The notes: generated from the letters alone by a model not told the origin. Counted from the first letter of the stretch, positions 13,353-24,200 are shown. The stretch is DNA of 64,000 bases from Phycomyces blakesleeanus NRRL 1555(-) (GCF_001638985.1 NW_017265135.1:62001-126000); one strand, 5' to 3'. Numbers and translations: made by a program.

Positions 13353-13928
13353 ATTTCTTTGGGAAATTCTACTTTGCTTTTATGAATTTTAAAGCAAAAA
13401 AATAATATAAAAGGGGTTGCTTTTGTATACAAAGAGCTACAACTAAGGATACTAGTAAATCAAGATATAAGCATAAAAAAAATAGCATAATATAAGAAGA
13501 ACTTGTGTGTTTAGATAGTGAGAGTGAACTAATGGGTAGGTGGGATTGGTAACATTATTGTGTATAATAAAGAAAAAATAGATAAATGCATATAAAGGGT
13601 TTTGTCATACAAGTCCTACATCAAGATTTAGCTACAGTTAAAACTCGATTTAGTAATATTTCTTTGAGAATTTTTGACCGTTCCCTGCTAATTATTACTA
13701 TTTTTTGATATCGTAATAAAATGAAAATTAAGGTGGTGATTGTTGTCGCTATACCGCTATCTCATTGGCTAGAAAATAAAAAAGATCGGGTTTGTTGTAG
13801 ATAACTTTTTTTTTTTTCTTGTTGGTGACAACGGTTATATATATTTCACAGTGATGGTGTCACGTGTGTGATAGATTTGGTCGGCCGTCGGCCAAAACCT
13901 TTTCTTTTTCTTTACATTCACATCTATA
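13353..13928. other. Intergenic, AT-rich
   Basis: No ORF of interest; upstream region of MAP2 and left flank of the MITE. Confidence 0.4.
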
Positions 13929-14093
13929 CTCTTTCCGGAAATTATTGGTGCAAAAATAAAGATAAAATTTGGTGCAATTCTCTACCATTTCTCGGCTTAA
14001 TTCATCTTTTTTGGTGCATTTGGTGCATTTGGTGCATTCCATTTTTGCACCAAATTATTTTTTATTTTGCACCAATATTTTCCGGAAAAAGTG
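13929..14093. mobile_element. Candidate 165-bp TA-flanked MITE built from TTGGTGCA repeats
   Basis: Terminal inverted repeats of about 50 nt: the left begins CTCTTTCCGGAAATTATTGG, the right (reverse complement) begins CACTTTTTCCGGAAAATATT. Both ends are flanked by TA (13927-13928, 14094-14095). Each arm holds two TTGGTGCA copies and the centre holds three in direct tandem (14011-14037), seven in all. It has no coding capacity. TA flanks suggest Tc1/mariner mobilisation. Confidence 0.7.
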
Positions 14094-14230
14094 TAGTATT
14101 AAAATGTATCAATAAACACTCTCCGACCGTAAGTCATGTGATCAAAACTGCCCAATGCTATAACACATCAAATATATATTACTTTATTTACTTTATAACC
14201 TTTTACAAATTACATAGGTAACATCAGGGA

Positions 14231-14291
14231 CCTCTTGGCTGTTGGGTTCTCACCAAAGCGAAGCAGCGGTGAGAGCCCAACCTCCAAGAGG
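14231..14291. repeat. Long GC-rich hairpin
   Basis: CCTCTTGG..TTGGGTTCTCACC (14231-14254) pairs with GGTGAGAGCCCAA..CCAAGAGG (14268-14291): a 24-bp stem with few mismatches and a loop of AAAGCGAAGCAGC. About 35 nt downstream a weaker stem (GGATTTAACC with GGTGCTAAATGC) has a similar loop, GAAGCGTAGCGTA. Could be a MITE fragment or a structured RNA. Confidence 0.6.
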
Positions 14292-14580
14292 ATAGGGTAG
14301 GGTCAGAGATGTCAGGGCGACGGATTTAACCGAAGCGTAGCGTAGGTGCTAAATGCTAGTTTTCATTTAAATTATTAACACAACTTCCAACTTTAGTATT
14401 TGAAAGAAGTCTAACACAGTTCCAATAAAGACATCCTTTTACTCTTGTTTAAACTTTACCCTTGCCTCATTTCTAAAGATTGTCAGATTCTTTGAGAACT
14501 GGAGGAAGCTACCTTTATTCAACTAGTAATCTGGCTCACTACACTACAACCAATATCGCAACACTGGACAATGGCAACAA

Positions 14581-15471
14581 ATGACGGTTAATTCTTTTTA
14601 CTTGCCCCGCGTCAATCGGCCAGGGACTGATCTGATGAGCAAGCATATTTTACTAAACACTGATGTCATGAACTTTATTGTCAAAGGAATAATTGGTAAG
14701 TTTTATACCTAAACTTCATTATGACATATAACGATTTCTGATTCTTTCTTTTGGTTTAGGACTAAATGCAGTAGACGAATACTTTCCTCAGCCAACTGAA
14801 TGAGCAAATGCAACAAAATCAGATGTTTTATACGCTTCAGATAATACGAACTCCTTTCCACCCATTTGATTGAAGTACAGTACAACGCGAATGATAATTT
14901 TTTGCATCGGCTTGTGCAATATTGTGAGGAAGTGAACAAACAATATTCTACCGAACCAGTGGTCCTTGTTTTTGTAATCAACAAAATTAGGGATAGCGTA
15001 ATGAGTAAAACCACAAAGGACCGCAAACAAAAATTCTTACTCAAACTGCCAAGTTATCCATGAGCTAAAAAATGTTTATTCCTCAATGATCATTTCACTC
15101 ACAATCATTTGAATACCAAACCCTTACATCCACTGGTTGCTCTAGGTGCACTTTTAACTGCTCAAAAAGTATCCATTCTTGATCACGAACAAAGAGACGA
15201 TCCAATTATCCAGCAGTTGTATGGCATATCCAAACACGTTTTTGAACATGTGGCTACCCGTGAAGAAACGACAGTTGATGATCTTTTGGGATTGTGTGAT
15301 AATACTCAATCGAAATTCCAAAAAGGCAAAGAAATGCTTGAAGATTTACCAAACAACAACTTGAAAAAGCGTGCTATTGACTGCCTGAATGATGGTTTAA
15401 ATATTATAAAACCATATAAGGTCAAATATATTGTTGTGGCCAAGGGTAAAGCGGCGCCTAGACTTGTATAA
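14581..15471 (+). pseudogene. Broken PD-(D/E)XK nuclease/transposase-like gene
   Basis: ATG at 14581, an intact 64-nt intron (14696-14759), then LNAVDEYFPQPTE and a TGA (14801). A one-base deletion in the T-run at about 14865 shifts frame, and a TGA (15061) interrupts KLPSYP and AKKCLFL. After it the frame runs to 15471 (..HPLVALGALLTAQ..). SDVLYAS and LIEVQYN provide the D and ExQ of a PD-(D/E)XK site, and the overall plan (TDVMNFIVKGIIG, RLVQYCEEVN, VVLVFVINK) fits a family abundant in Mucoromycota genomes related to PDDEXK transposases. Both stops are explained by Trp TGG to TGA. The assignment is from recalled family patterns. Confidence 0.65.
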
Positions 15472-15739
15472 TCACAAAATCTCTAACAATGTTATTGTTT
15501 GTATCTACCCTATTGCTTGCATCTGAATCCTCGTTTCAACCCTTTCCCCTTGTTTCCATTACGTTTCTGTTGACGATACGTGTTTGAATGTGTTCTCTCT
15601 ATCTTAGCCAAAGAGTATAAATACTCGTTGTTTCTTCTATCAATAAAAAGCATCTTTCTCAAGCTCAAAAACCTATCCCAAATCGACTAGTTTCTACAAC
15701 TAGCCCATTTTCCAACTCAGCCTCTAAAGTCATTACAAT
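15472..15739 (+). promoter_or_regulatory. Promoter-like stretch (TATA at about 15617)
   Basis: GAGTATAAATACTC, then a leader of pyrimidine/CAA type and an ATG at 15740 about 120 nt later. It leads into a frame of only 31 codons. Confidence 0.4.
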
Positions 15740-15835
15740 ATGTCTGATCAATCGTCATTTTCGACAGCCTCCTCTCCAGCAGCCTCCTCTCCAGCACTAA
15801 TACCCCACTACAAAAAATATATGATTTCACTTTGA
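15740..15835 (+). pseudogene. 31-codon ORF behind a good promoter; probable truncated gene
   Basis: Encodes MSDQSSFSTASSPAASSPAL.. and stops after KKYMISL. It contains a duplicated SSPAA unit (AGCAGCCTCCTCTCC). No donor site near the end extends it in frame. It may be the 5' end of a gene cut by rearrangement, or a genuine short peptide. Confidence 0.3.
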
Positions 15836-17309
15836 GAAACTTCGGTTGAATCAAAAGGATAATTTGATAATATTTCACAGGGTTTTTTTTTACTTTTGGG
15901 GACAATAATTCCATCAAGATAATTCCATTGGATATAACATAGGCTATGACTCTGGACATTTACTTTGACCAGTGTTTTGTACTGTCGCCGATCAATAAAA
16001 AAAAAGACGTTTACTTTGACATTTGATAGTGTCGTTAAAAGTTCTAATTTATTTCTCCCAAAAAAAGAAATAAGGACAAATCATGTCTCACATAGTTTTC
16101 CTGACATATTCTGTTCATCTTTCCTCTATGGTACATTGAATAAATAGTCTGTATCTCCATGAAAATATATTTACAGTAGCTATAAATTATGCACAATATA
16201 GAGAAGACATACATACATATATTTATTAATATATTAATGTATTGATATATATTTAACCACAAAAGATAAAATACTATCCAAAGACTGAATTAAAAGAATT
16301 GCACCTTCCAATCGCAATAGAGTGAGTGTAAAGTATCTCGTGATTGTCAATGGTTCTTTGACATTTAATGACAAGTGCCACCAAAAATTGTTAAAAGTGA
16401 CTACTTTGCGTACGCAAGTCACATTTACTTGATTTTCTTTTCTTCTTCTTCAAGTGAGCAAATCAATTTTGAAGAAGAAGAAAAAATCAAGACATATAAC
16501 TAAAGAGGATCAGTAAAGAGTCTAACATGTGATTTATATTTAGGCTTTTATTACATACAGTCGAGGTTTTAGATATGGTAGTGAGAGACACTATTCGGAA
16601 GGGTGGGTCATTCTCTTGATCCATTTTACACAGAATTAAGTTAACCAGGCAATTTTTTGATGAGTTTCATTAGTAGATAAAATTTACGTTACAAAATTGT
16701 ACCTATATGTACCGTTTTTCCTTCGGTACAATACTTCTTTACCAAAGGAAGAAACACTATACTAAAGTGCTTACCATTGACTAACGCTTTTTTCTTTAAA
16801 ATAATAATACTAACTCCTGCACTTTCGGGCATGAATCATGTTTTTTAAAGAGCGCAAATCAAGACAAGTCATGGTATTTGTAACCTTGATCCATCCTATC
16901 ATCATAAAAAATTAAAGTAGGATTGCATTATATATAATAGTACACATAGCTGACTACAGCAGCAGCAATAGCACCAGTAGCAAAAGGTATTATATAGTAA
17001 TAGAAAGGTATGTTAAAGTAAAAGAAGAAGAAGAAAAGTCAGAAAAGATAATAAAGATATATTCACTGAAATAAGAAACCAATTCTGTAAACCTAAGCTG
17101 GTACATATGGGAAAATCTCAGTGTCTAGATAGATATTTGTATATTGTATTTGAATACGTCCCAAACTATTTTTTTAAGAGTATAGAGTTCAAGGGGCAAA
17201 TCTTTGATGTTTACAAGTGTCTACGTAATGCTTCATCCTTTAAAATAATAGGCTCAAAGTTAGGCATCATCATATATTCTGCCTTTTCTTTATTATAATC
17301 GTCATCGTC
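15836..17309. other. Intergenic with two inverted repeats
   Basis: A 12-bp perfect palindrome TTGCGTACGCAA lies at about 16406-16417 inside GTGAC..GTCAC arms. A hairpin at 16429-16490 pairs TTTTCTTCTTCTTCAA with TTGAAGAAGAAGAAAA. The rest is AT-rich with no gene; the last part is the upstream region of the F-box gene. Confidence 0.5.
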
Positions 17310-19157
17310 ATGTTCATTCAATTACCTTGTGAAATTCTTGCCAACATTGCAAGATTTATGTTACAGATTGACAAATTGCAATGTTCACTAGTTTGTAAAT
17401 CGTGGTGTCGACCATTCCAAGAATCATTGTGGAAAACATTAGAGGTTAAGACTACAAACAAGATCAATGAGATTTGCAGATCACCCAACAATCAAAGCAT
17501 CTATCGTGATAATGGTCATCTTGTTCAGACAATACTCCTTGGGAATTCAATTTGTGTAAAAGAAAAGGAACTTCTCACTATGCAACGCCATTTTACAAAC
17601 TTGAGATACCTCAATATTCCCTGTGGTGGCTTGAATAGAACTGAATTTGGAGGCACAACGAAATGGGAGCTTTGGAGATCGCTGACAGACCTAAGAATAC
17701 ATATACCTTACATAAGAACGGGTGAAAAAAAGCGAATCATGAGCATCATACCTAACCTACCGTGCCTCAGGCGACTGGAATTTGAAGACGATGGGTGGGA
17801 CAACAGATCATTGTACACGTTTCAAGATCTTGAACAAATCCACTCGTATTTACCACGACTGACATGTTTGGACATGTGTATAAAGCTTGAACCAATACCA
17901 ATGAGCATCATGGATCAGATCGAGTGCGTTTCTCCAGCAATTCACTTGACAAAAACTATGTTTGCGATCCGTCATGTGGATATTACATGGCTGTATTACT
18001 TTTCAGTCAAATATCCAAGCATGGATTCTCTCAGATGGAGAATTAAATACCATTATATATTACCAAAGGTTGATATGGTCAAGGTTACTGAAATGCTTTC
18101 GGAACGTTCGTGTATATTTCCCTGTCTAAAGAAGATTGACTTTGAAGAAGCATCGGGGCTGTCAGTACCAGATTCTGTGTTTTTGAATATGTTTTCAAAA
18201 TTTCCTGGGACTATTGATCACTTCCACTACACCTTGAACGGAAAAAACGTTAAATCACTGCAAGTCAGTACACTTTCTTCGAGATTCCAAAAGAATTGGG
18301 CGGCTTCTCTTAAATCTCTTTTCTTTACTTTTCCCGAGAGTTCATTTTCTTCCAGTGAAGAAAGGATATCTTTTGGCATGTTGCCGGTTCTAGTTAATTT
18401 ACGTGTCAAGCTACTGTCTGGCTACGTTGAATTGGACCTTCTTTTGAAAAATTGCCCAGCCATGAAGAAACTTTATTTGGAAGCTGGAAAGGTCACATTT
18501 AGCACAATATTCCCACAGAATGTGTCTCGACACGGATTGCAAGAGATTGAACTTGATTCAATGGAAGTACACTCAGATATATATAGGCACATTTCAAACT
18601 GTTGCAGAGAACTTTCTAGCATGAGAGTAAGGAATATACGCATGGAAGACACTGATTCATCAGAATTCAAGAGCATATACTTGGACATGCCGTACACACG
18701 CTTAAAAATGCTGAATTTGGTGCGGTTTAGGCTGTCACACCAGACCTATGATAAACAATGTTTACATTACACCCATCTGAATCGTATTCAACTACTGACT
18801 ATTGAACAAACGGGACCAATTACCAGGCCAATTGATTCTCTACCTGATGAAAACAACCAAAGAAATATGGCAGCCACATCATGGTTCCATCAATACAGGG
18901 TTAATGCTCACCCAAGCATCGAACGGGCTGTTTGGATGCTCGGGGAAGAAGAGACCCGAGTGGCCGAGTTTTATTTTTCATCTGCATCTTCCGGTGTTTC
19001 CCAGAGGGTAGAGGATCCAAATACAGCAAGGGATTGTTTTGGACTGGTGGACAAATCGTCTTGGAAGGATGATCTTTTGCGAGGATATATTAAATTGCGA
19101 TGTAAATCGGTGGCTGTGTGTAACATTGACGGAACTATATTTTATGGTGGTGTTTAG
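17310..19157 (+). CDS. F-box/LRR-like protein, paralogue 1 (615 aa)
   Basis: Single exon. The N-terminus (residues 3-45) is an F-box: LPCEILANIARFML..LQCSLVCKSWCRPFQESLW, the Skp1-binding motif of SCF ubiquitin ligases. Residues about 70-520 carry irregular leucine-rich repeats (LRYLNIPCGG, LRRLEFEDD, LTCLDM). The C-terminus has a short conserved tail WKDDLLRGYIKLRCKSVAV shared with the paralogue at 39.7 kb. By family it should recruit substrates through the LRRs; the substrate is unknown. The ATG is preceded by a CATCGTCATCGTC leader, similar to the paralogue. Confidence 0.85.
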   Translation: MFIQLPCEILANIARFMLQIDKLQCSLVCKSWCRPFQESLWKTLEVKTTNKINEICRSPNNQSIYRDNGHLVQTILLGNSICVKEKELLTMQRHFTNLRYLNIPCGGLNRTEFGGTTKWELWRSLTDLRIHIPYIRTGEKKRIMSIIPNLPCLRRLEFEDDGWDNRSLYTFQDLEQIHSYLPRLTCLDMCIKLEPIPMSIMDQIECVSPAIHLTKTMFAIRHVDITWLYYFSVKYPSMDSLRWRIKYHYILPKVDMVKVTEMLSERSCIFPCLKKIDFEEASGLSVPDSVFLNMFSKFPGTIDHFHYTLNGKNVKSLQVSTLSSRFQKNWAASLKSLFFTFPESSFSSSEERISFGMLPVLVNLRVKLLSGYVELDLLLKNCPAMKKLYLEAGKVTFSTIFPQNVSRHGLQEIELDSMEVHSDIYRHISNCCRELSSMRVRNIRMEDTDSSEFKSIYLDMPYTRLKMLNLVRFRLSHQTYDKQCLHYTHLNRIQLLTIEQTGPITRPIDSLPDENNQRNMAATSWFHQYRVNAHPSIERAVWMLGEEETRVAEFYFSSASSGVSQRVEDPNTARDCFGLVDKSSWKDDLLRGYIKLRCKSVAVCNIDGTIFYGGV

Positions 19158-19739
19158 CTTTCTTCTTATTTTTCTTCTTGTAAATACACAAAGTATATTA
19201 TCAGTATATATATGTGCGCGTGTGTAAGTGTAAGTGTGTGTGTGTGTGCCTATCATATCAGTAATTAAGAGTATGAAACTTTCAATTATCTAAATAAATA
19301 AAGAATCATACTGGACAAACCAAAATAAGCCTACAGAGAGTTTAAAGTCTTGAAAACGCTTCTAGCCAATCCGTTGATTTTCTTTTGACTATTATACATA
19401 TATACCTACTTCTTTAAATGTATATATATATATATGTATATATTACTACAAAATGTAACACCCCGATATTCAAATGCGTCACTATGATAGTTGAAAAGTA
19501 GAATACAAGTAAAAGTCACCCTTGTACATGTTATCCTAAAAGCTAAGATCCATTATTCTCACTCTCCGAAAATAAGAGACAATAAATAACAGAGATATCT
19601 CATATACATGGGCCCTTTATTTATTACAGTGATGTATATACATATATAATATTTTCCTTGGTTTCAATCTTCTTAATAAAATTCAATTGTACAAAAATTC
19701 ACATATCCACCTTTTCTTTCATTCTTTGTTCAATTCAAT
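19158..19739. other. Intergenic, GT/TA microsatellites
   Basis: (GT)n at 19210-19250 and (TA)n near 19420-19440; upstream region of the next gene. Confidence 0.5.
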
Positions 19740-21035
19740 ATGTTTAATTCATCTTATAACATACCGGGCATCCCATCTGACAGAAATCATATGAATCAGC
19801 CAGAACAGGGTTCTAACCCAATGATATTCTCTAATGACAATCCCAAGCACAACACCTTTGAAGTAAATCATTCAGTCATGATGAGTGACGGTAATTCGTC
19901 CTCCTCGGCTTCGTCTTCTACCAACTCTCCCCCTTCTACCGACTACACTAAGCAGGAATATGTGCCGATGCCAAGCTTTAATTCGACTGGAAATCAGTCT
20001 ACATCAGCAGAGACGGGCCCACACTCTGTTGTGGGAACTTTATCAGAGACTACTACTACTACGATGTCAACTGACAATAATTCTGCGGTAAAGTCTGCTG
20101 AAAAGGCTCAAGCTTCGGCCTATGACAGCATGGGCCTTACTGGGGTGTTCTCAATGACAGACCGTGACCTGGTAGATCGAATGGCCGAATCCACCAGCAT
20201 AGGTTCCAATGATACATCCAGCGCTCCACAACCTACAAATGAAGTATCTGATTGGACAAATAACTATTCTTCGTCAATCGATATATTCAACTCTCAGCCT
20301 AAGGCACATGCTCCTCTTTCTGGTTCGACGGATTTGAAGCAATGCGAACCTTCATCGTCATCTAAATCCTCCTCACCCATGCCTCATTTTAATTTTACGC
20401 CAAACATCCGTCTTGATACACCAAATAGCTCCCAACAGGGGACACCATTAACACCGAAAGAACCATTGCCGCCAGCATCAGCATCAGCATCAGCATCGGT
20501 ATCAGCATCGGTATCGGTATCACCAGTACCCTTAACAGCTCCGGAAAAGGCTCCAGAGAATGCTCCGGAAAAGGCTCCGTCATCGGCTCGGTCCAGAATC
20601 CCTTTCAAGAAACAAGTGCACATGATGAAGCAGTACGAAGAACGGCGGATTCCAGCTCGCCAAATTGCTCGGGAGTCCAACATTGATCTACGGACATTTT
20701 ACAAGGTTCTCCGCAAGTTTCACAAGCGTGGACATGTTCTTAGCTCACGTCGCCACGTTGGCAAAAAGAACAAGAACAGGCGTGAGGTTTACAAGTTGAC
20801 AGATCGTGAGTTGCGTCAACTGAGACGGATCGAAGTACGTGAGCCTCGACAAAACACATACCGACAATTGGCCGAGCAGATGAGCGTGATTACCGGACGG
20901 CGATTGAGTCCTAACTACATCGAAAGATGTTTGCGTAGTATGGGATTGAGACAGCCTGCTCTTATAGATAGACCTTATCGTCGTCGAGTCATGAGAAGGC
21001 ACATGAAGAGACACAATAGATCTACTGGTTTTTAA
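19740..21035 (+). CDS. Putative regulator: Ser/Thr-rich region fused to Tc1-transposase-type DNA-binding domain (431 aa)
   Basis: Single intact exon. Residues 1 to about 280 are low complexity (Ser, Thr, Asn, Pro, with ASASASASVSASVSVS and a repeated APEKAPEN unit). Residues about 280-431 form two basic helix-turn-helix modules: IPARQIARESNIDLRTFYKVL, and after a basic linker LTDRELRQLRRIEV..YRQLAEQM..YIERCLRSMGL, ending in a strongly basic RRRVMRRHMKRHN tail. The order and spacing resemble the bipartite paired-like N-terminus of Tc1 transposases, but no DDE domain follows. A domesticated transposon DNA-binding domain acting as transcription factor is the best guess; nuclear localisation is inferred from the basic tail. 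Confidence 0.75.
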   Translation: MFNSSYNIPGIPSDRNHMNQPEQGSNPMIFSNDNPKHNTFEVNHSVMMSDGNSSSSASSSTNSPPSTDYTKQEYVPMPSFNSTGNQSTSAETGPHSVVGTLSETTTTTMSTDNNSAVKSAEKAQASAYDSMGLTGVFSMTDRDLVDRMAESTSIGSNDTSSAPQPTNEVSDWTNNYSSSIDIFNSQPKAHAPLSGSTDLKQCEPSSSSKSSSPMPHFNFTPNIRLDTPNSSQQGTPLTPKEPLPPASASASASVSASVSVSPVPLTAPEKAPENAPEKAPSSARSRIPFKKQVHMMKQYEERRIPARQIARESNIDLRTFYKVLRKFHKRGHVLSSRRHVGKKNKNRREVYKLTDRELRQLRRIEVREPRQNTYRQLAEQMSVITGRRLSPNYIERCLRSMGLRQPALIDRPYRRRVMRRHMKRHNRSTGF

Positions 21036-21818
21036 AAGTTGCTTCTAATAATTATAATTATTAAAATAGAGTTACAATTACAATCACAATGATAATAAAG
21101 TTATATACACACACATATATATATCTATAAGAACTTCTTGTGTGTATGAGTGTGTATTGGTTGGCGTGAATATTATACATAATACTAAAACGCAGAATGG
21201 GATTCATTTGACAAATGAACAATTAGTATAGCTGGTTTCACATACTGTATTCTGGCAATTATGTCATACGATGATTGGCTATGATTCAAAGTATGCAATA
21301 TTTCGTAAAATTATAACACTTATCGACTCTACAAAACTTCTTTTCTGTGAATTTACTTGAGACAGATTACAGTAGTATGGACAATAACCCTACCATTTTA
21401 TGAAAAGAAGTATTTTCATTCGTTCAATATTCAAAATACATATCTTTCTCTCTCTGTGTTTGTGTGCATATGGTGTGTATCATCTCCATATATATATATA
21501 TATATATATATACATAAAAAGAATCTACTTTTGTTACCTACATCAATGCAGATACTTTAGAATTATCAAAACTCAGTATGATTGTAAAGTGATGAAATGA
21601 AAATTTTTATTAAGAATAGTCTTGTTACTTAATAGCACAGCGATTGCCAGTGTTTCAGTTGGTATAGTTCTCTTTCCATGCATTTTTTTTAAAAGAAAAA
21701 ATTAGACTATTTAAATAACTTTGCCTTTTTACTCTATTTCTTTAACCTTTTAATCATTCTTACTACTATTTCTATTCATAGTATCGCTTTATAAAAATTA
21801 ACCAAAAGGAAAAAAAAA
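21036..21818. other. Intergenic, (TA)n microsatellite
   Basis: TA repeat at 21488-21512; no gene seen. Upstream region of the 118-aa gene. Confidence 0.5.
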
Positions 21819-22175
21819 ATGGATTCTATTACTGCAGCCCAAAGAGACAAACTTGCTCGCGAAGTTATGCGTGAACAGGCCGCTCTAGAAACACAAAGAT
21901 ACGAGCAAGAATTACACCGTGCTTCTGTCTACAGCACCGCCAGTTCTGCAACCAATGGACGTCGCCTTTCTGCTAACCGTCCAATGGCTGACCCAAATGC
22001 ATTCATGACAAACTCAGAGGTTAACCAGTTCGATCGTGGTGTTTGGCAAAAGAACATGTCTCCTTCCGATCGAGCCAAGGAGTTGGCAAGCGAGATGAAG
22101 GCAAAGCAAAAAATGAGAGGTCAGGTCCGGGAAAAGATGGTCAAGGTTGGAGACAAGGTTATGAGAGTCGAGTAA
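21819..22175 (+). CDS. Small charged protein of unknown function (118 aa)
   Basis: Single exon, A-rich Kozak context (GGAAAAAAAAAATGG). Charged helical N-terminus (AQRDKLAREVMREQAALETQ), a central Ser/Asn-rich linker, and a C-terminal helical Lys/Arg-rich block (SDRAKELASEMKAKQKMRGQ). Codon use and GC are clearly higher than the flanks, so it is probably a real, well expressed gene. No family recognised. Confidence 0.7.
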   Translation: MDSITAAQRDKLAREVMREQAALETQRYEQELHRASVYSTASSATNGRRLSANRPMADPNAFMTNSEVNQFDRGVWQKNMSPSDRAKELASEMKAKQKMRGQVREKMVKVGDKVMRVE

Positions 22176-22600
22176 AAAAAAAACAAACAAAAACAAAAAC
22201 AAAAAAAGCACCAATATCAACGAAACACCCCTTCCTTATCCTCTATTAAGTAATTAATTAAAAAAAATTGTTATGCTTTGGTTGTGTATTTTATTTTTAT
22301 TTTTTGTGTTTTAAAGAAAAAGGTTATAGTTTTTGTCATTAATGATATAAATGTATTTATGTATATATATATATATCGAAGGAAAAAAAATACATATATA
22401 CATATATATAGCGAGTAGGAAACGCATGGTTTTTTCTTGCCATGAGTTTCGATGAATGGTTTTGATGTGCGTGTGTGCGTGTGTGAAAGGGGGGAATTGG
22501 TGGGATTATTTACATACAAAAATGTTCAATTTCTGCTACGTATATTATTATTGTTATTATTATTTTTCATCAGTCTTTCTCTCTCTCTTTTTTATCTCTC
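22176..22600. other. Convergent intergenic region
   Basis: A-rich 3' end of the 118-aa gene and T-rich 3' region of the Ssh4-like gene; TA microsatellites near 22360-22410. Confidence 0.5.
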
Positions 22601-22742
22601 TTAATGCCTGCTGTTGTATGCACCATAGTTATTTGAAATGGCAGAATAAGATGGGGGTCCGCTCAGGAGTGGTGTGCGTTGATGTGGAATTCTTATAGGT
22701 TGATTTTCAGTAGGTCGAATTCGAATCAATGGCGCATTATCA

Positions 22743-22773
<31 letters not shown>

Positions 22774-24200
22774 TATGGTTATTGTTATTGTTGATATCAC
22801 CGCCTTGTTGTTGATTTTGATTTTGATTTTGATTTTGATTTTGATTTTGATTTTGATAATGTTGATGTTGTGGAACAGTGGTATTAATAATGGTATGTTG
22901 TTGCTGTCGACCGCCTCGCTCCAATAACATGGATCCAGCCTCGGCACCATAAGCAGGGGGTGGTGCCAATGTGCCTTGTATTGGTGCCAATCCCCATTTC
23001 TTCACATTGGCTTCCACAAACACAAACCCCATTTGACCTAGATTCACATGCACTTCACAAGGACCATTGGCACCAATAGTTGGGAAAAGGTTCCAACGCA
23101 AACCAGTGCATGCATCTTCTAGACGACGTCCATTTCGAGTAAAGAAGACAGTTCCGGTTCGGTGGCGATACCCAACACCTATCACATCTCCCTGTGAAAA
23201 TCCAGAGCCAAACGGTTTGCCTTGGAAAGGATTATTGATGTGTTTGCGGCCAGTGTCACTAAAATATCCCACAGAATGCCGGTTCCACCCTTTTTATTTA
23301 TGTTTATATTTATATGTATATGTATATTTATATTTATATATGTAGGTGTAGGTGTAGGTGTAGATGTGTGTATAAGTGTACGCAAATGTAAATGTAAACG
23401 TAAGCGTAAATGTAAATGCAAATCCAAACACAAAATATAAAATATAAAATATAAAATATAAATATCATGTAAGCAACACGCATGAAATGGTTGTTACATC
23501 TCACTTCCTTTTTATTGCTATTATCATTATTTTTATTACCTGGTAAGCGCCAGTGAGGGTATGGTTTTGTGGCCACACCCACAGCGATAACTGTCTGACG
23601 AGGTTTTTCAAAAATCTTTGCTTCCCAATAATAAACGTCTTGGTTGCGTGGTAAGGGCAGATTGGTCTGGACGCAACTCTCACCAAATGAGAATTGGATT
23701 TCTGTACGAGAGGAAACAATGCAGTTTGTCTCTATATCCCACTCAAACTCAAAGGCTGCCACGCCTTTCTCCTGGATTGACACATACTGTGACAATGTTA
23801 TGTCGGTCGAGATGCTGTCTGGAGGACATCTCTGTTGAAACACTATAACAAAGGTTACATATACAAAGTGAGTTTCAATATATATTTGATTTGATTTGCT
23901 TTATTTTGCTTTGCTTTGATTTCTCTTTAGTTTTTATTTTACTACATATATAAAACGTATGCGGATGTATATGTATATTTATATGTATATATTACCCTTG
24001 GCACGACGGTAGCTAAGTCTACTGTCTTCAGATAAGCTTTGTAGCAGAGCGGGGGTTTCGGGAATCTCACTCAAGCCTTCTGTGTCGTCTCCCAAAAAGA
24101 GTCGGTCACCATTTGACTGAGTGAAGCACAAAAGGATGACGATTACAAATAAAAAGACGACGATGCCAACAATAAATATCCAAGTGTAGCTGCTGTCCAT
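22601..24200 (-). CDS. Ssh4/Ear1-like Rsp5 ubiquitin-ligase adaptor with SPRY domain (398 aa)
   Basis: Exons (minus) 24200-23996, 23842-23540, 23289-22601; introns 153 and 250 nt. Residues 7-26 are a single membrane helix (WIFIVGIVVFLFVIVILLCF) with a very short N-terminus. Residues about 95-260 are a SPRY domain (YYWEAKIFEKPRQTVIAVGV, WNRHSVGYFSDTGRK, VIGVGYRHRTGTVFFTRNG). The C-terminal tail holds two PPxY motifs, PPAY (about 280-283) and PPSY (about 381-384), the WW-domain ligands of Rsp5/NEDD4. It also has a Gln-Asn repeat (codons CAAAAT) and an Asp run (about 11). By homology with yeast Ssh4/Ear1 it sorts membrane proteins at endosome or vacuole for ubiquitination. Confidence 0.9.

Noticed and set aside
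20384..20683. Antisense frame opposite the HTH-regulator gene
   Set aside because: Shadow of the ASAS/APEK repeat region.
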